Below are positions 43,720 to 52,793 of a stretch of DNA of 64,000 nt, one piece after another; positions within the stretch are counted from its first letter, which is position 1, and the number at the start of each line of letters is the position of its first letter. A program made the position numbers and the translations under genes. Location of the stretch: positions 5,977,001 to 6,041,000 of the forward strand of contig NZ_CP122458.1 of assembly GCF_032598905.1 (NCBI RefSeq), given 5' to 3'. The notes under the pieces were generated by a model, which did no database searches, was not told the DNA's origin, and worked only from the letters and a program-made list of their open reading frames with translations. Origin of the DNA: Streptomyces sp. 11x1 (GTDB lineage Bacteria; Actinomycetota; Actinomycetes; Streptomycetales; Streptomycetaceae).

Positions 43720-46641
43720 GTGGCGGGCACGTCCCCCGACAGGTCGAAGCGGTACGAGTCGTCGACGGAGTCGACGCCGGGGAACGAGCCAGCGGTTCCG
43801 GACCCCGGAGGCTCGGCCCCGGACCGGTCCTCAGGCTCCACCACGCCCTCGCCGGACCCACGCCTCGCGATGTCCGGGCCCTCCACGCCGAAGCCCGACC
43901 AGGCGACGGCGGTCTTCTCCCGTCGAGCGCTCCTGGAGGCGGCGGAGGGGGCGCCGGGTGCCGCCGGGGCCGAGACCGCCGGGGCGGATCGGGACGAGCC
44001 GAAGCCCGGCCGCCCCGACGCGACGGACACGGAGGACCGCCCCGGCGAGGCCCGGACACCTGCCGAGGCCCCGGGCGCCGATCCGGACGCCGCCTCGGGC
44101 GACGCGGACATCCCGGCGCAGGGCGGCCCCACGGAACCGGCCACGCCCGTCTCAGGCTCCGCCTCGAAGGACGAGGCGGACGAGGACGAGGGTGGTGACG
44201 CTCACCCGCGTGAGCGAGGCGCCGCCCCGCCCACCCCCGCGCCCACCGCGGGCAGTCCTGCCGCTGTGGCGCCCGACGCGGCCGCCGCCGACGCGGGGAA
44301 CCCCGAGGACATCACGAACGCTGCCGATGCCGCTCGGGAGACCGACGCGGAGGAGGCTGCGAGCGCCGAGGCCGAGGCCGGTGCAGTGGCTGGCGGCGAC
44401 GGACGACATGTCGGCGCCGACGACGACGTACGGGAGGCCACTGGCGACGCGGGGGACGCGACCGCAGGCGACGCGGCGGAGGCCGCCGACGGCGTTCGTG
44501 GACCGTCCGACGACGAGCCGGAGACCGCCGACGGCGTTCGTGGACCGTCCGACGACGAGCCGGAGACCGCCGACGGCGTTCGTGGACCGTCCGACGACGA
44601 GCCGGAGGCCGCCGACGCCGCTGCTGATGACGAGCGTGGGCTTCCCGGTGACGAGTCGGCGGTCGCGGGCGACGCGGACGAGGTGCGCGGCGGCTCCGAT
44701 GACGAGCCGGAGGCCTCCGACGACGTACACGAGGTCTCCGGTGACGAGCCCGGAGCCGTTGCCGGCGGACGCCGACTTGCCGGTGACCGGGCGGAAGCCG
44801 CCGACGACGCGGTAGCCCCACAGGGGCCACCCGCGGGTGACGACGAAAGTCGCACGGGTGGTGCGGGTGGGAAAACGGGCGGCGATGGCGGAGCCGAGGC
44901 GTGGCCGGCGGTGGATCAGCCGACCGCCGTCTTCCGGGCCCCGAGGCCACCCGCCGTGGACCACCCCACCACCATGCTCAAGCTGGGCGACGCCGTCCCC
45001 AAGGACGCCGGGCCCGCCAAGACCGACGCCGTCCCCGAGGACGCCGTACCCGCCGGGCCCGACGCCCCCGAGGACGCCGGGCCCGGGAGGGCCGACGGTC
45101 GCCCTCACGGCCCCGACGCCGCCAAGGACGCCGACGCCGACAAGGGTTCCGACAGCGACAAGGGCGCCCGCGCCGACGGCGGCGTCGACGAGCCCGCGAC
45201 GCCCCCCGCCGAGCGCACCAGCAAATTCGTCGCGCTGAAGTCGTTGGACGAGACCACGACGCCGAGGCCGGCCACGCCGCCACCCCCCGCCCCCGCGGAG
45301 GCGACGCGGGCCCTCCCCCAGGTGGGCCCGGAGCGCACGACGCAGCAGCCGCTGCCCCCGAAGCCCCCGCTGGACCTCCTGGCGGAGCTGACCAACACGC
45401 CCCCGCCGCGCCAGACTCCGGTGCGGACGATCATCCGTAGGGTCAAGATCTGGACCCCGCTGGTGATCCTGCTGGTGATTGTCTTTGCGGTCGTACAGGC
45501 TTTTCGCCCGCTCCCCACCCCCACCCTCGCCCTCACCACGGACGCGTCGTACGCCTTCGAGGGAGACAAGGTCTCCCTGCCGTGGCCCGGCGAGGGCCAG
45601 GGCTGGATGGACGTCGAGGGCATCGGCAAGATGGACAGCTTCGGCGAGCAGAAGCCCGTCGCCATCGGCTCCGTCGCCAAGGCGATGACCGCGTACGTCA
45701 TCCTCAAGGAACACCCGATGAAGCCGGGTTCCCAGGGCAAGACCATCCCCGTCGACGCCAAGGCGGAGACCGAGGGCGGTTACGACAAGGACGGTGAGTC
45801 CACCCTCAACACCGTCAAGGAGGGCGACCAGCTCTCCCAGTACGACGCGATCGCGGCCATCATGATTCCGTCCGCGAACAACATCGCCCGGCTCCTCGCC
45901 CGTTGGGACAGCAAGGGTTCCGAGGAGGAGTTCGTCAAGAAGATGAACGCCGCCGCCAAGGATCTCGGCATGAAGAACACGACGTACACCGACCCGTCCG
46001 GCCTGAAGGAGACGACCGTCTCCACCGCCGAGGACCAGGTCAAGCTCGGCAACGAGCTGGTGAGGATGAAGGCTCTGACGGACATCACCAGGCTCCCCGA
46101 GTGGAAGGACCCCTCCGGTCTGAAGTACCGGAACTACAACACCCTCGTCCCCTACAACAACGCCATCGGCATCAAGACCGGCTCCACCACGGCCGCCGGC
46201 GGCAACCTGCTCTTCGCGGGCACGCAGGAGGTCGGCGGTGAGACGGCGATCGTCGTCGGCGCGATCCTCGGCCAGCACACCGCGCCGATCATCGACACCG
46301 TCAACGCGGTCAGCAAGACGGCCATGATCGCCGCTCAGGAGGCGCTGACCTCCGACACGATCCTGAAGAAGGGCGACGTCGTCGGGTACGTGGACGACGG
46401 GCTCGGCGGACACACCCCGGTCGTGGCCACGAAGAACGTCTCGGCGGTCGGCTGGGCGGGCAAGACCGTCAAGCTGGAACTCGACGCGAGCGCGACCGTC
46501 CCGCACGCGGCGAAGTCGGGCACCGAGGTCGGCACCCTGATCGTCGGCGACGGCGCCGGAGAGGGCGTAAAGGTCCCCGTGGCCCTCCAGAAGCCCCTCA
46601 CCGAGCCCGACTTCCTCACAAAGCTGACCCGCGTGAGCTGA
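43720..46641 (+). CDS. D-alanyl-D-alanine carboxypeptidase with long disordered N-terminal region
   Basis: A 973-residue membrane-anchored S11-type penicillin-binding protein. Residues 1-575 are acidic, Ala/Asp/Glu/Pro-rich and presumably disordered and cytoplasmic, including three exact 14-residue repeats (ADGVRGPSDDEPET). One membrane helix follows (about 578-597, WTPLVILLVIVFAVVQAF). The extracellular domain has SVAK (Ser651), SANN (Ser718) and KTG (Lys819), the three active-site motifs, so it should trim peptidoglycan pentapeptides. GTG 43720 is chosen because GGGAGGAGG is six bases upstream. Typical S11 enzymes are about 400 residues. Confidence 0.92.
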   Translation: MAGTSPDRSKRYESSTESTPGNEPAVPDPGGSAPDRSSGSTTPSPDPRLAMSGPSTPKPDQATAVFSRRALLEAAEGAPGAAGAETAGADRDEPKPGRPDATDTEDRPGEARTPAEAPGADPDAASGDADIPAQGGPTEPATPVSGSASKDEADEDEGGDAHPRERGAAPPTPAPTAGSPAAVAPDAAAADAGNPEDITNAADAARETDAEEAASAEAEAGAVAGGDGRHVGADDDVREATGDAGDATAGDAAEAADGVRGPSDDEPETADGVRGPSDDEPETADGVRGPSDDEPEAADAAADDERGLPGDESAVAGDADEVRGGSDDEPEASDDVHEVSGDEPGAVAGGRRLAGDRAEAADDAVAPQGPPAGDDESRTGGAGGKTGGDGGAEAWPAVDQPTAVFRAPRPPAVDHPTTMLKLGDAVPKDAGPAKTDAVPEDAVPAGPDAPEDAGPGRADGRPHGPDAAKDADADKGSDSDKGARADGGVDEPATPPAERTSKFVALKSLDETTTPRPATPPPPAPAEATRALPQVGPERTTQQPLPPKPPLDLLAELTNTPPPRQTPVRTIIRRVKIWTPLVILLVIVFAVVQAFRPLPTPTLALTTDASYAFEGDKVSLPWPGEGQGWMDVEGIGKMDSFGEQKPVAIGSVAKAMTAYVILKEHPMKPGSQGKTIPVDAKAETEGGYDKDGESTLNTVKEGDQLSQYDAIAAIMIPSANNIARLLARWDSKGSEEEFVKKMNAAAKDLGMKNTTYTDPSGLKETTVSTAEDQVKLGNELVRMKALTDITRLPEWKDPSGLKYRNYNTLVPYNNAIGIKTGSTTAAGGNLLFAGTQEVGGETAIVVGAILGQHTAPIIDTVNAVSKTAMIAAQEALTSDTILKKGDVVGYVDDGLGGHTPVVATKNVSAVGWAGKTVKLELDASATVPHAAKSGTEVGTLIVGDGAGEGVKVPVALQKPLTEPDFLTKLTRVS
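44482..44607 (+). repeat. Three 42-bp in-frame repeats in the carboxypeptidase gene
   Basis: Units begin at 44485, 44527 and 44569 and encode ADGVRGPSDDEPE(T/A). They are nearly identical at the DNA level, so the unit number may vary between strains. Confidence 0.92.
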
Positions 46642-46693
46642 CGCTGACGACCCCGAAGCGAGCGCCTTGTTCGGGTGCGGGCCGGTCGGGCTT

Positions 46694-46792
46694 CTCGCGC
46701 AGTTCCCCGCGCCCCTGAAAGACCAGGCCCTGCGGGCCTGAAGAGCACGGGGCGCAGCCCCGGCTTTTCAGGGGCGCGGGGAACTGCGCGAG
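46694..46792. terminator. Large three-stem inverted repeat between convergent genes
   Basis: A perfect 27-bp inverted repeat (46694-46720 and 46766-46792) closes a 45-base loop that itself contains two hairpins (CAGGCCC-TGC-GGGCCTG near 46724 and GGGGC-GCA-GCCCC near 46749). The folded form is a cloverleaf. It sits between the convergent carboxypeptidase and membrane-protein genes, so it can act as a bidirectional terminator. The arms include the 20-bp core also found at 3871 and in the 130-bp repeats. Confidence 0.85.
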
Positions 46793-46880
46793 CAACCACG
46801 AATCACCCGCACCCGGCACAGGCGCCGGGACCGAAGACGCCCGGAGCGAGGGACCGGGCAACGGGGCACCGAAGCGGGGC

Positions 46881-48701
46881 TTACCGCTCCCCGTCCCCCA
46901 CCCCCGCCTTCTCGTCCGCTTCCTTCTCGCACTCCAGCGTCGTGGCCCGGGACGGCCCTCCGTACTGGGAGCTGATGCGTACGTCGCCCGCCTCGTGGAT
47001 CGTGAGTCGGGTGAACTCGGTGAGGTCGCCGTCGGACCCGCGGTCGGCGGTGAGGCAGCCGTTGTCGGCCCACAGCCACGGCGAGTAGGCGACACGGACG
47101 GTGACCTCGCCCGCCCGCGGCATGTGCACCACGAGGTTGGCCCCGTCGGCGCTGACCACGGTGGCCGGCCTGTCGACGAGCGGCGTCGCGTTCTTCACCC
47201 GGTAGATCTTCCAGTTGGCGTCCTGCCAGACCGGCTCCAGATAGTCCGGCCCGCTGCTCACCAGCGCGTGTTCGAGCTCGGCGGGCCCGTCCGGCTCACC
47301 GTTGACGAGGACGACGAAACCGACGGCCCACTCGGCGAGCCAGGCCTTGTAGGCAGTCGAGGTGAAGGCTCCGTCCGGTACCTCGGTCCCGCCGTGGCCG
47401 TCGTAGAAGAGACGTCCGCGCTTGACGTCGGCCTGCCGGTTCCAGCCGCGCGCCATGTTGATGTACGGCGCGAGGATGGCGGCCTCGCGGTGGTCGCGGG
47501 CCGGTACCACCTCGACGCGGGTCTTCCACGCGCCCAGCCGCTTCAGCTCCTTCACCACACCGTCGGTCTTCACGGCCCACTCGGGCACCTTGGTGTTGGT
47601 GACGATGTCGGCGGTCGTCTTGCCGGTCAGCCAGGTCACGGAGAGCACCAGGGCCACCGCGCCGGCCACGACGCGCCGCCGGGGCGTGAACCAGGCCAGG
47701 GGGAGGCGGCCGTCCTCGGCCGTACGGGCCTCACCCCGGTACAGGCAGATCGCGAGAGCCGCCGCCGGGCCCGCCAGTTCCAGGAGGCGTTCGACGTTGG
47801 TGCCGATGGGGGTGGGGATCAGGTAGCAGAGGACCACGCCGAGCGCGTAGATCGCGGCGCTCAGGCGGAGCACCCGCCAGGCGCTCGGCGCGATCAGCAC
47901 CGCCGCCGCGCACAGCACGACCGGCGGCCATATCCGGCTGAAGGCCATGGGCTGCTCGCCCTCGAAGGGGAACAGCAGCGTGGTCACGGCGACGACGGTC
48001 ACCGGCGGCGCGAGCAACGCCGCCGCCCTGCCCCACTCACGGCACAGCAGGTACGCGGCGCCGACCACGAGGAGGAACAGCCCGGAGACGGGGCTCCCCA
48101 GCGTGGACAGCGTCGCGCACACCGCCGCCAGGGCGATGTGCCGCCCGGTACGCCCGCTCACCACCGCCAGCAGGGCGCCCATCGCGAAGGCCGTGCCCAG
48201 GATGAACGTGGAGCGCCCCGACACCACCTGGCACCACAGCGAGAACGTCGCCGCCAGCGCGACCGGGACCGGCGCCCGTACGCCCGTCCGGGTGACGACC
48301 TCGCCGGCCAGCCAGGACGCGGAGAGCCCCGACAGCAGCGTGACCGGGACGACACCGAGCGCCGCCATCAGATACGGCGAGAGCACACTGTAGTTGGCCG
48401 CGTGCAGCCCCCCGTACCAGAACAGGTTGACCGCGGAGTCCGGGTACGTCTTCGCGAACTCCGCCCACGCCACCTGGGCCGCCAGATCGCCGCCGCCGGT
48501 CGCGAAGACCGCCCACCACACGAAGTACAGCGGCAGGGCGCACAGGGCGGCCGTGAGGGGCACGCGATGGCGTTGCCGCCACGGCTCGCGTGACGGTGAC
48601 GGCCCGTCGGCACGCGAGACGGGTCGTCGTGGGGTCAGCTCGGCAAAGGCCACTGCGGCTCGTCCGTTCCGTTTCGACTCGTGCGGGCGGGTGTCGTCCA
48701 T
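46881..48701 (-). CDS. Polytopic membrane protein, unknown function (possible GT-C-like)
   Basis: A 606-residue protein. After a 45-residue charged cytoplasmic N-terminus there are about 11-12 membrane helices up to about residue 365 (first: VPLTAALCALPLYFVWWAVF), then a soluble extracytoplasmic C-terminal domain of about 240 residues. This layout resembles GT-C glycosyltransferases or membrane-bound polymer enzymes, and acidic residues (GGGDLAAQVAWAEF) follow helix one, but no catalytic motif is certain. A degenerate repeat array lies right before the start. Confidence 0.75.
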   Translation of the reverse strand: MDDTRPHESKRNGRAAVAFAELTPRRPVSRADGPSPSREPWRQRHRVPLTAALCALPLYFVWWAVFATGGGDLAAQVAWAEFAKTYPDSAVNLFWYGGLHAANYSVLSPYLMAALGVVPVTLLSGLSASWLAGEVVTRTGVRAPVPVALAATFSLWCQVVSGRSTFILGTAFAMGALLAVVSGRTGRHIALAAVCATLSTLGSPVSGLFLLVVGAAYLLCREWGRAAALLAPPVTVVAVTTLLFPFEGEQPMAFSRIWPPVVLCAAAVLIAPSAWRVLRLSAAIYALGVVLCYLIPTPIGTNVERLLELAGPAAALAICLYRGEARTAEDGRLPLAWFTPRRRVVAGAVALVLSVTWLTGKTTADIVTNTKVPEWAVKTDGVVKELKRLGAWKTRVEVVPARDHREAAILAPYINMARGWNRQADVKRGRLFYDGHGGTEVPDGAFTSTAYKAWLAEWAVGFVVLVNGEPDGPAELEHALVSSGPDYLEPVWQDANWKIYRVKNATPLVDRPATVVSADGANLVVHMPRAGEVTVRVAYSPWLWADNGCLTADRGSDGDLTEFTRLTIHEAGDVRISSQYGGPSRATTLECEKEADEKAGVGDGER

Positions 48702-48785
48702 GTGTCGCTGTATCCGTGTGTCGCTGTACGCGTGGTGTGTTGCTGTACGTGCGGGTTGCTGTATCCGTGTGCTGCTGCGTCCCTG
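48702..48785. repeat. Degenerate repeats (about 16-20 bp) upstream of the membrane-protein gene
   Basis: Variants of GTGTGTCGCTGTATCC or GTTGCTGTACGTG occur four to five times in series directly upstream of ATG 48701, in its 5' untranslated or promoter region. Confidence 0.6.
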
Positions 48786-48899
48786 CGTCGGGGTAGACGC
48801 TAATCACCCGCTGACAGTTGGCCGACAGGACCCGGGCGATCCGGTACGGCCGTAGGGGTTTCCCTCGGCCGTACCGGTACCACACGGCTACTACACGGC

Positions 48900-49781
48900 T
48901 CAGAATGCGACCGGGAACGCCACGTCGCACACCGGGTCCTCGGGGCCCGCCGCGTCCCAGTCCGCGAAGTAGATCTCGCGGCACGGGCCGGTGACCCGCA
49001 GCCCCCGCGCGGCGATCCACCGCTCGACCGCCTCGAACGCCGCGAGGATCTGCGGATGGGCCACCTGGGCCTTGCTGATCCGGGTGTACGCGAGCCGCGC
49101 CGCCGGCTCCACGCGCACGCCGGTCTCCCAGGCCCGCCCGTGTTCGGCGGCCCAGGCCCGTGCGGCACCCTCGTCGGCCACCGGCACACACGACTCCGCG
49201 GGCCCGTCGCTCTCCATCGACACCTCGGAGTGATACACGACGAACGGCGCCCCGGTGACTCCGCCGCAGGCCGCTGCGCCCTCCTCCAGCCGTCCGAGCG
49301 ACGCCCCGATCCACGCGGGCAGTTCGTCCGCGAGGGTGTGCCGTGACTGCGTCAGCAGCACCTGAGGGGCGATGTCGACCGTTTCGACCGCGAACGTCCC
49401 GTACGTCTCTTCCATGCCTGACTCCGTTCCCGACAACCGTCCACGGAGGTAGGCGACAAGGGTCCGCTGGGACGCGAACCGCTCCTCGGCCCCGGCCCAG
49501 TACGCGGCCAGCCGGTCGGCCGCCCGCGTCCCGTCCCGCTCGACGAGCCCCACGATCTCGGCGATCCGCGCGAGCGGCATGTCGAGCTGCCGCAGCAGGG
49601 CCACGAGCCGGGCGCGTTCGACCTGGTCGGCCCGGTAGTACCGGTAGCCGTTCACCTCGTCGACGTACGCCGGCGGGAGCAGCCCCAGCCGGTCGTACAG
49701 CCGCAGTGCCTTCGCCGACAGCCGTGCGCGGGCGGCGAAGGCACCGATGGTGAGCAGGTCGTCCATGTCCAAGTGGGTCAC
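48900..49781 (-). CDS. MerR-family regulator with GyrI-like ligand domain
   Basis: A 293-residue regulator. The MerR winged helix reads LLTIGAFAARARLSAKALRL, then YDRLGLLPPAYVDEVNGYRY; a coiled-coil follows (RAADRLAAYWAGAEERFASQ) and residues 130-290 form a GyrI/SOUL-like small-molecule-binding domain (DIAPQVLLTQS, CREIYFADWD). Such BmrR-like proteins sense drugs. GTG 49781 is favoured because GGAGG is nine bases upstream; ATG 49790 abuts the GGAGG and ATG 49766 lacks one. Confidence 0.88.
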   Translation of the reverse strand: MTHLDMDDLLTIGAFAARARLSAKALRLYDRLGLLPPAYVDEVNGYRYYRADQVERARLVALLRQLDMPLARIAEIVGLVERDGTRAADRLAAYWAGAEERFASQRTLVAYLRGRLSGTESGMEETYGTFAVETVDIAPQVLLTQSRHTLADELPAWIGASLGRLEEGAAACGGVTGAPFVVYHSEVSMESDGPAESCVPVADEGAARAWAAEHGRAWETGVRVEPAARLAYTRISKAQVAHPQILAAFEAVERWIAARGLRVTGPCREIYFADWDAAGPEDPVCDVAFPVAF

Positions 49782-49902
49782 AGGGGGCATCCTCCGTCAC
49801 CGGGCGCCCTCCGCCCGGCGAGAGCGACGGTGCCCCTTGCCCCAGGGACAAGGTCAACACCGGCCCCGTGCGCGTCGGAGGTCGACGGCGGCCCCGTGGC
49901 CG

Positions 49903-50409
49903 TCAGCCGACGGCCTTCTCCACGGCGGCGACCAGTTCCGCCGACTCGGGCTCGGTCTGCGGCGAGAAGCGCGCGACGACCGAGCCGTCGCGGCCGATCA
50001 GGAACTTCTCGAAGTTCCAGCGGATGTCGCCGGAGTGGCCCTCGGCGTCCGCGTGGTCCACGAGCCGCTCGTACAGGGCGTGCCGGCCCTCTCCGTTGAC
50101 CTCGACCTTCTCGGTCATCGGGAACGTGACGCCGTACGTCGCCGAGCAGAACTCCGCGATCTCCTCGGCCGAGCCGGGCTCCTGCCCGAGGAACTGGTTG
50201 CACGGCACACCGAGCACGGTGAAGCCCTGTGCGGCGTAGCGGGCCTGGAGCGCTTCGAGGCCCGTGTACTGGGGGGTGAGACCGCACTTGGAGGCCACGT
50301 TCACGACGAGGACGGCCTGACCGGCGTACTGCGCGAGGTCCGCGGGGCCGCCCTTGAGGGCGTCGATCTCCACGTCCAGGACGGAGGGGGTGGCGTTGTC
50401 AGTAGTCAT
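49903..50409 (-). CDS. Glutathione peroxidase-family thiol peroxidase
   Basis: A 168-residue thioredoxin-fold peroxidase. Cysteine is at the peroxidatic position (VASKCGLT, Cys42, no selenocysteine), with Gln72 in PCNQFLGQEPG and Trp131 in RWNFEKFLI completing the triad. Bacterial members use thioredoxin or mycothiol rather than glutathione and detoxify peroxides. Its start overlaps the ArsR gene end by 11 bp, so the two are cotranscribed. Confidence 0.95.
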   Translation of the reverse strand: MTTDNATPSVLDVEIDALKGGPADLAQYAGQAVLVVNVASKCGLTPQYTGLEALQARYAAQGFTVLGVPCNQFLGQEPGSAEEIAEFCSATYGVTFPMTEKVEVNGEGRHALYERLVDHADAEGHSGDIRWNFEKFLIGRDGSVVARFSPQTEPESAELVAAVEKAVG

Positions 50410-51433
50410 AAACGGATGCTATCTCCGGTACCGCGCGCCCCTTCCGATCGGGTTCACGCCCCCGGCCCGCCCGGAGAAGCACCTCTCCCTCCGCCGTCCG
50501 CGCGTACAGCACCGAACGGCCCGCCCGCCCGCGCCGTACGAGCCCGGCGTCCAGCAGCACCCTCAGGTGACGGCCGACGGAGCCGAGACCCTGACCGGTG
50601 AGGGCGCAGAGCTGGGTGGTGCTCATGGGGGAGTCGAGGAGGACGAGGACCCGGGCGCGGCGCTCGCCGAGCAGGGCGCCGAGGGTGCCGAGGGCGGCGG
50701 GCACGGCAGCGGTCCCGCCGTCGTCGGCGAGGACGCCCGAGCACGGGTAGACGACGGCGTACCGCTCGTGCTCCTCCCATGCCACCCACCCCGTGCGCTG
50801 GGGCGTGACCGGCACGAAGACCAGCCGCGCCCCGGAGATCTCGCGCGGCGGGTACTCGTGCAGATTGACCTGGAGACGGTTCTCGCCGAGCCACCGCATC
50901 CCCGGTCGCAGCGCGTCCAGCACGGCCGCCCAGCCGCCCTGCCCCAACCGCGCGGTCCGGGCGAGCACATCGGCCTCCAGCACGCGCCGCCGCCGCTCCC
51001 AGTACGGCCGTACGGTCTCCTCCCACACGTGGGTGAGGAGGTCGGCCGCGCGGTCGGGCAGGTCGTCCCGGTGCAGGGCGGCGGGCAGCGGGCCGCGCAG
51101 GGAGAGGGTGAGGTCGGCGCGGGCGGCGGCCGGGTCGGCGCCCCGGACCCGGGCGACCTCGGTGGCGAAGGTCTCGCCCTCACGCGGGGCGGGCGTGAGG
51201 AAGTCGGCGATCCACTCCTGGCCGAGCCCGGCGCGGACGAGCAGGGCGGTGAGCGGGTCCCCGGCCAACGAGGCTCTATACGCCGGGAGATGGGCCCGCA
51301 GCCAGGCCCGCTCCCCGGGATGCGTGCCGGTCCCGGCGTGCAGCATCTTCAGGCTCGCGAACGTCTCCGCGAGCGGCGAGACGACGAACCGGCTGCCGGC
51401 GAGGGTGTCGGCGTTGACCTGCCACCAGCCCAT
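50399..51433 (-). CDS. ArsR-type winged-helix regulator with N-terminal DUF5937-like domain
   Basis: A 344-residue protein. Residues 1-240 (start FVVSPLAETFASLKMLHAG, later LQVNLHEYPP) are the DUF5937-like domain; residues 250-320 are the winged helix (RARVLVLLDSPMSTTQLCAL, GSVGRHLRVLLDAGLVRRGR). It is divergent from the MFS gene, the usual pairing for a regulator and its exporter. A TTTCGCG-TGTG-CGCGAAA palindrome lies between them. Confidence 0.88.
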   Translation of the reverse strand: MGWWQVNADTLAGSRFVVSPLAETFASLKMLHAGTGTHPGERAWLRAHLPAYRASLAGDPLTALLVRAGLGQEWIADFLTPAPREGETFATEVARVRGADPAAARADLTLSLRGPLPAALHRDDLPDRAADLLTHVWEETVRPYWERRRRVLEADVLARTARLGQGGWAAVLDALRPGMRWLGENRLQVNLHEYPPREISGARLVFVPVTPQRTGWVAWEEHERYAVVYPCSGVLADDGGTAAVPAALGTLGALLGERRARVLVLLDSPMSTTQLCALTGQGLGSVGRHLRVLLDAGLVRRGRAGRSVLYARTAEGEVLLRAGRGREPDRKGRAVPEIASVYDY

Positions 51434-51480
51434 ACGGACGCCCCCGTTCTGTCCTGTCCTGTTTCATTCCGTGGCGGAGC

Positions 51481-51498
51481 TTTCGCGTGTGCGCGAAA
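51481..51498. promoter_or_regulatory. Palindrome TTTCGCG-TGTG-CGCGAAA between ArsR and MFS genes
   Basis: Perfect 7-bp arms with 4-bp spacer, 41 bp before the MFS start and 48 bp before the ArsR start; candidate operator for both. Confidence 0.65.
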
Positions 51499-51538
51499 CA
51501 TTACGGCGGACCGTGGGCCGGGCCGGAGGGTCCTGTCC

Positions 51539-52729
51539 ATGCGCAGCTACCAAGCCCTTTTCCACACAAGGGAGTTCACCCCTCTCTTCGTCTCCTCCGC
51601 TCTCCAGGTCGCCGCCTCCACGATCGGCGGTCTGGCCCTCGGCACCTCCGTCTACGCGGCGACCGGATCCCCCCTCCTGTCCGCCCTCAGCATGTTCGGC
51701 CCGTCCCTCGTCCAGGTGATCGGCGCGACGACCCTGCTCTCGGCGGCGGACCGTCTGCCGCCGAGAGCGACGCTGGCGGGGCTGGCCGTACTCTTCGCGG
51801 CGAGCACAGCGGCACTGGCCCTCCCCGCCCTGCCTCTGTGGACGGTCTTCGCGGTGATCGCGGCGCAGGGCCTGGTCGCCTCCCTGGGCGGCGGGGTCCG
51901 CTGGGGCCTGCTGAACGAGATCCTCCCGAAGGACGGCTATCTGCTCGGTCGTTCGGTGTTCAACATGCTGCACGGGCTCACCCAGATCGCCGGGTACGCG
52001 ACCGGCGGCGCCCTGGTGGTGTGGCTGTCCCCGGAGGTCACGCTGCTGGTGGCGGCGGCCCTGTACGCGGCGGCGGCTCTCTGTACGGCCCTGGGCCTGA
52101 CACACCACACCCCGCGCGCCGCCGGCCGCCCGTCCGTGACCGATACCTGGCGCACGAACGCCCTTCTGTGGTCGTCGGCCCCACGCCGCCGCCTCTACCT
52201 CGGCCTGTGGATCCCCAACGGCCTGGTCGTCGGCTGCGAGTCCCTGTTCGTGGCCTACGCCCCCGACCGAGCGGGCCTCCTCTTCGCCTGCGCGGCGCTG
52301 GGCATGCTGATCGGCGACGTGACGGTCGGCCGCCTGCTCCCGCCCCGGGTGCGTGACCGTTTGGCCACCCCGCTCCTCCTGCTCCTGGCGACCCCGTACC
52401 TCCTCTTCGCCCTCCACCCCCCGACCCCGGTCGCGGCGGCCTGCGCCACCGTCGCCTCCGTCGGCTTCGGCGCGAGCCTGGTCCAGCAACACCACCTCCT
52501 GACCCTGACCCCACCCGAACTCACCGGCCACGCCCTGGGCTTGCACTCCTCCGGCATGCTCACCCTGCAGGGCCTGAGCGCGGCCCTGGCAGGCGCGGTG
52601 GCCCAACTGACGTCACCGGGCACGGCGATGACAGCGATGGCGTCGGCGTCGGTGGCGGTGACACTGGGGTTGTGGGCAGCGGGACGGAACGAGTATGCGG
52701 GGCTGGCGTCAAGGGCGCACGTGTCCTGA
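51539..52729 (+). CDS. MFS transporter
   Basis: A 396-residue membrane protein with about 12 helices. The start MRSYQALFHTREFTPLFVSS and the segment ALSMFGPSLVQVIG are typical of small MFS exporters; GGGVRWGLLNEILPKDGYLL follows helix 4-5. GGAGGG precedes ATG 51539 by eight bases. Probably controlled by the divergent ArsR protein. Ligand unknown. Confidence 0.88.
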   Translation: MRSYQALFHTREFTPLFVSSALQVAASTIGGLALGTSVYAATGSPLLSALSMFGPSLVQVIGATTLLSAADRLPPRATLAGLAVLFAASTAALALPALPLWTVFAVIAAQGLVASLGGGVRWGLLNEILPKDGYLLGRSVFNMLHGLTQIAGYATGGALVVWLSPEVTLLVAAALYAAAALCTALGLTHHTPRAAGRPSVTDTWRTNALLWSSAPRRRLYLGLWIPNGLVVGCESLFVAYAPDRAGLLFACAALGMLIGDVTVGRLLPPRVRDRLATPLLLLLATPYLLFALHPPTPVAAACATVASVGFGASLVQQHHLLTLTPPELTGHALGLHSSGMLTLQGLSAALAGAVAQLTSPGTAMTAMASASVAVTLGLWAAGRNEYAGLASRAHVS

Positions 52730-52793
52730 TCCCGTGCGCCCGTGCGCTTCCCACCTGCGGGTGGACCGCACCCCCGCACACCCGGCCACCTGC

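Noticed and set aside
44152..46506. 784-codon open frame opposite the carboxypeptidase gene
   Set aside because: It mirrors the low-complexity tract and has no motif; the plus-strand protein has intact SxxK, SxN and KTG.
46694..46792. tRNA gene, because of the cloverleaf-like folding
   Set aside because: No T-loop or D-loop consensus, stem of 27 bp is too long and the element is a duplicated intergenic repeat.
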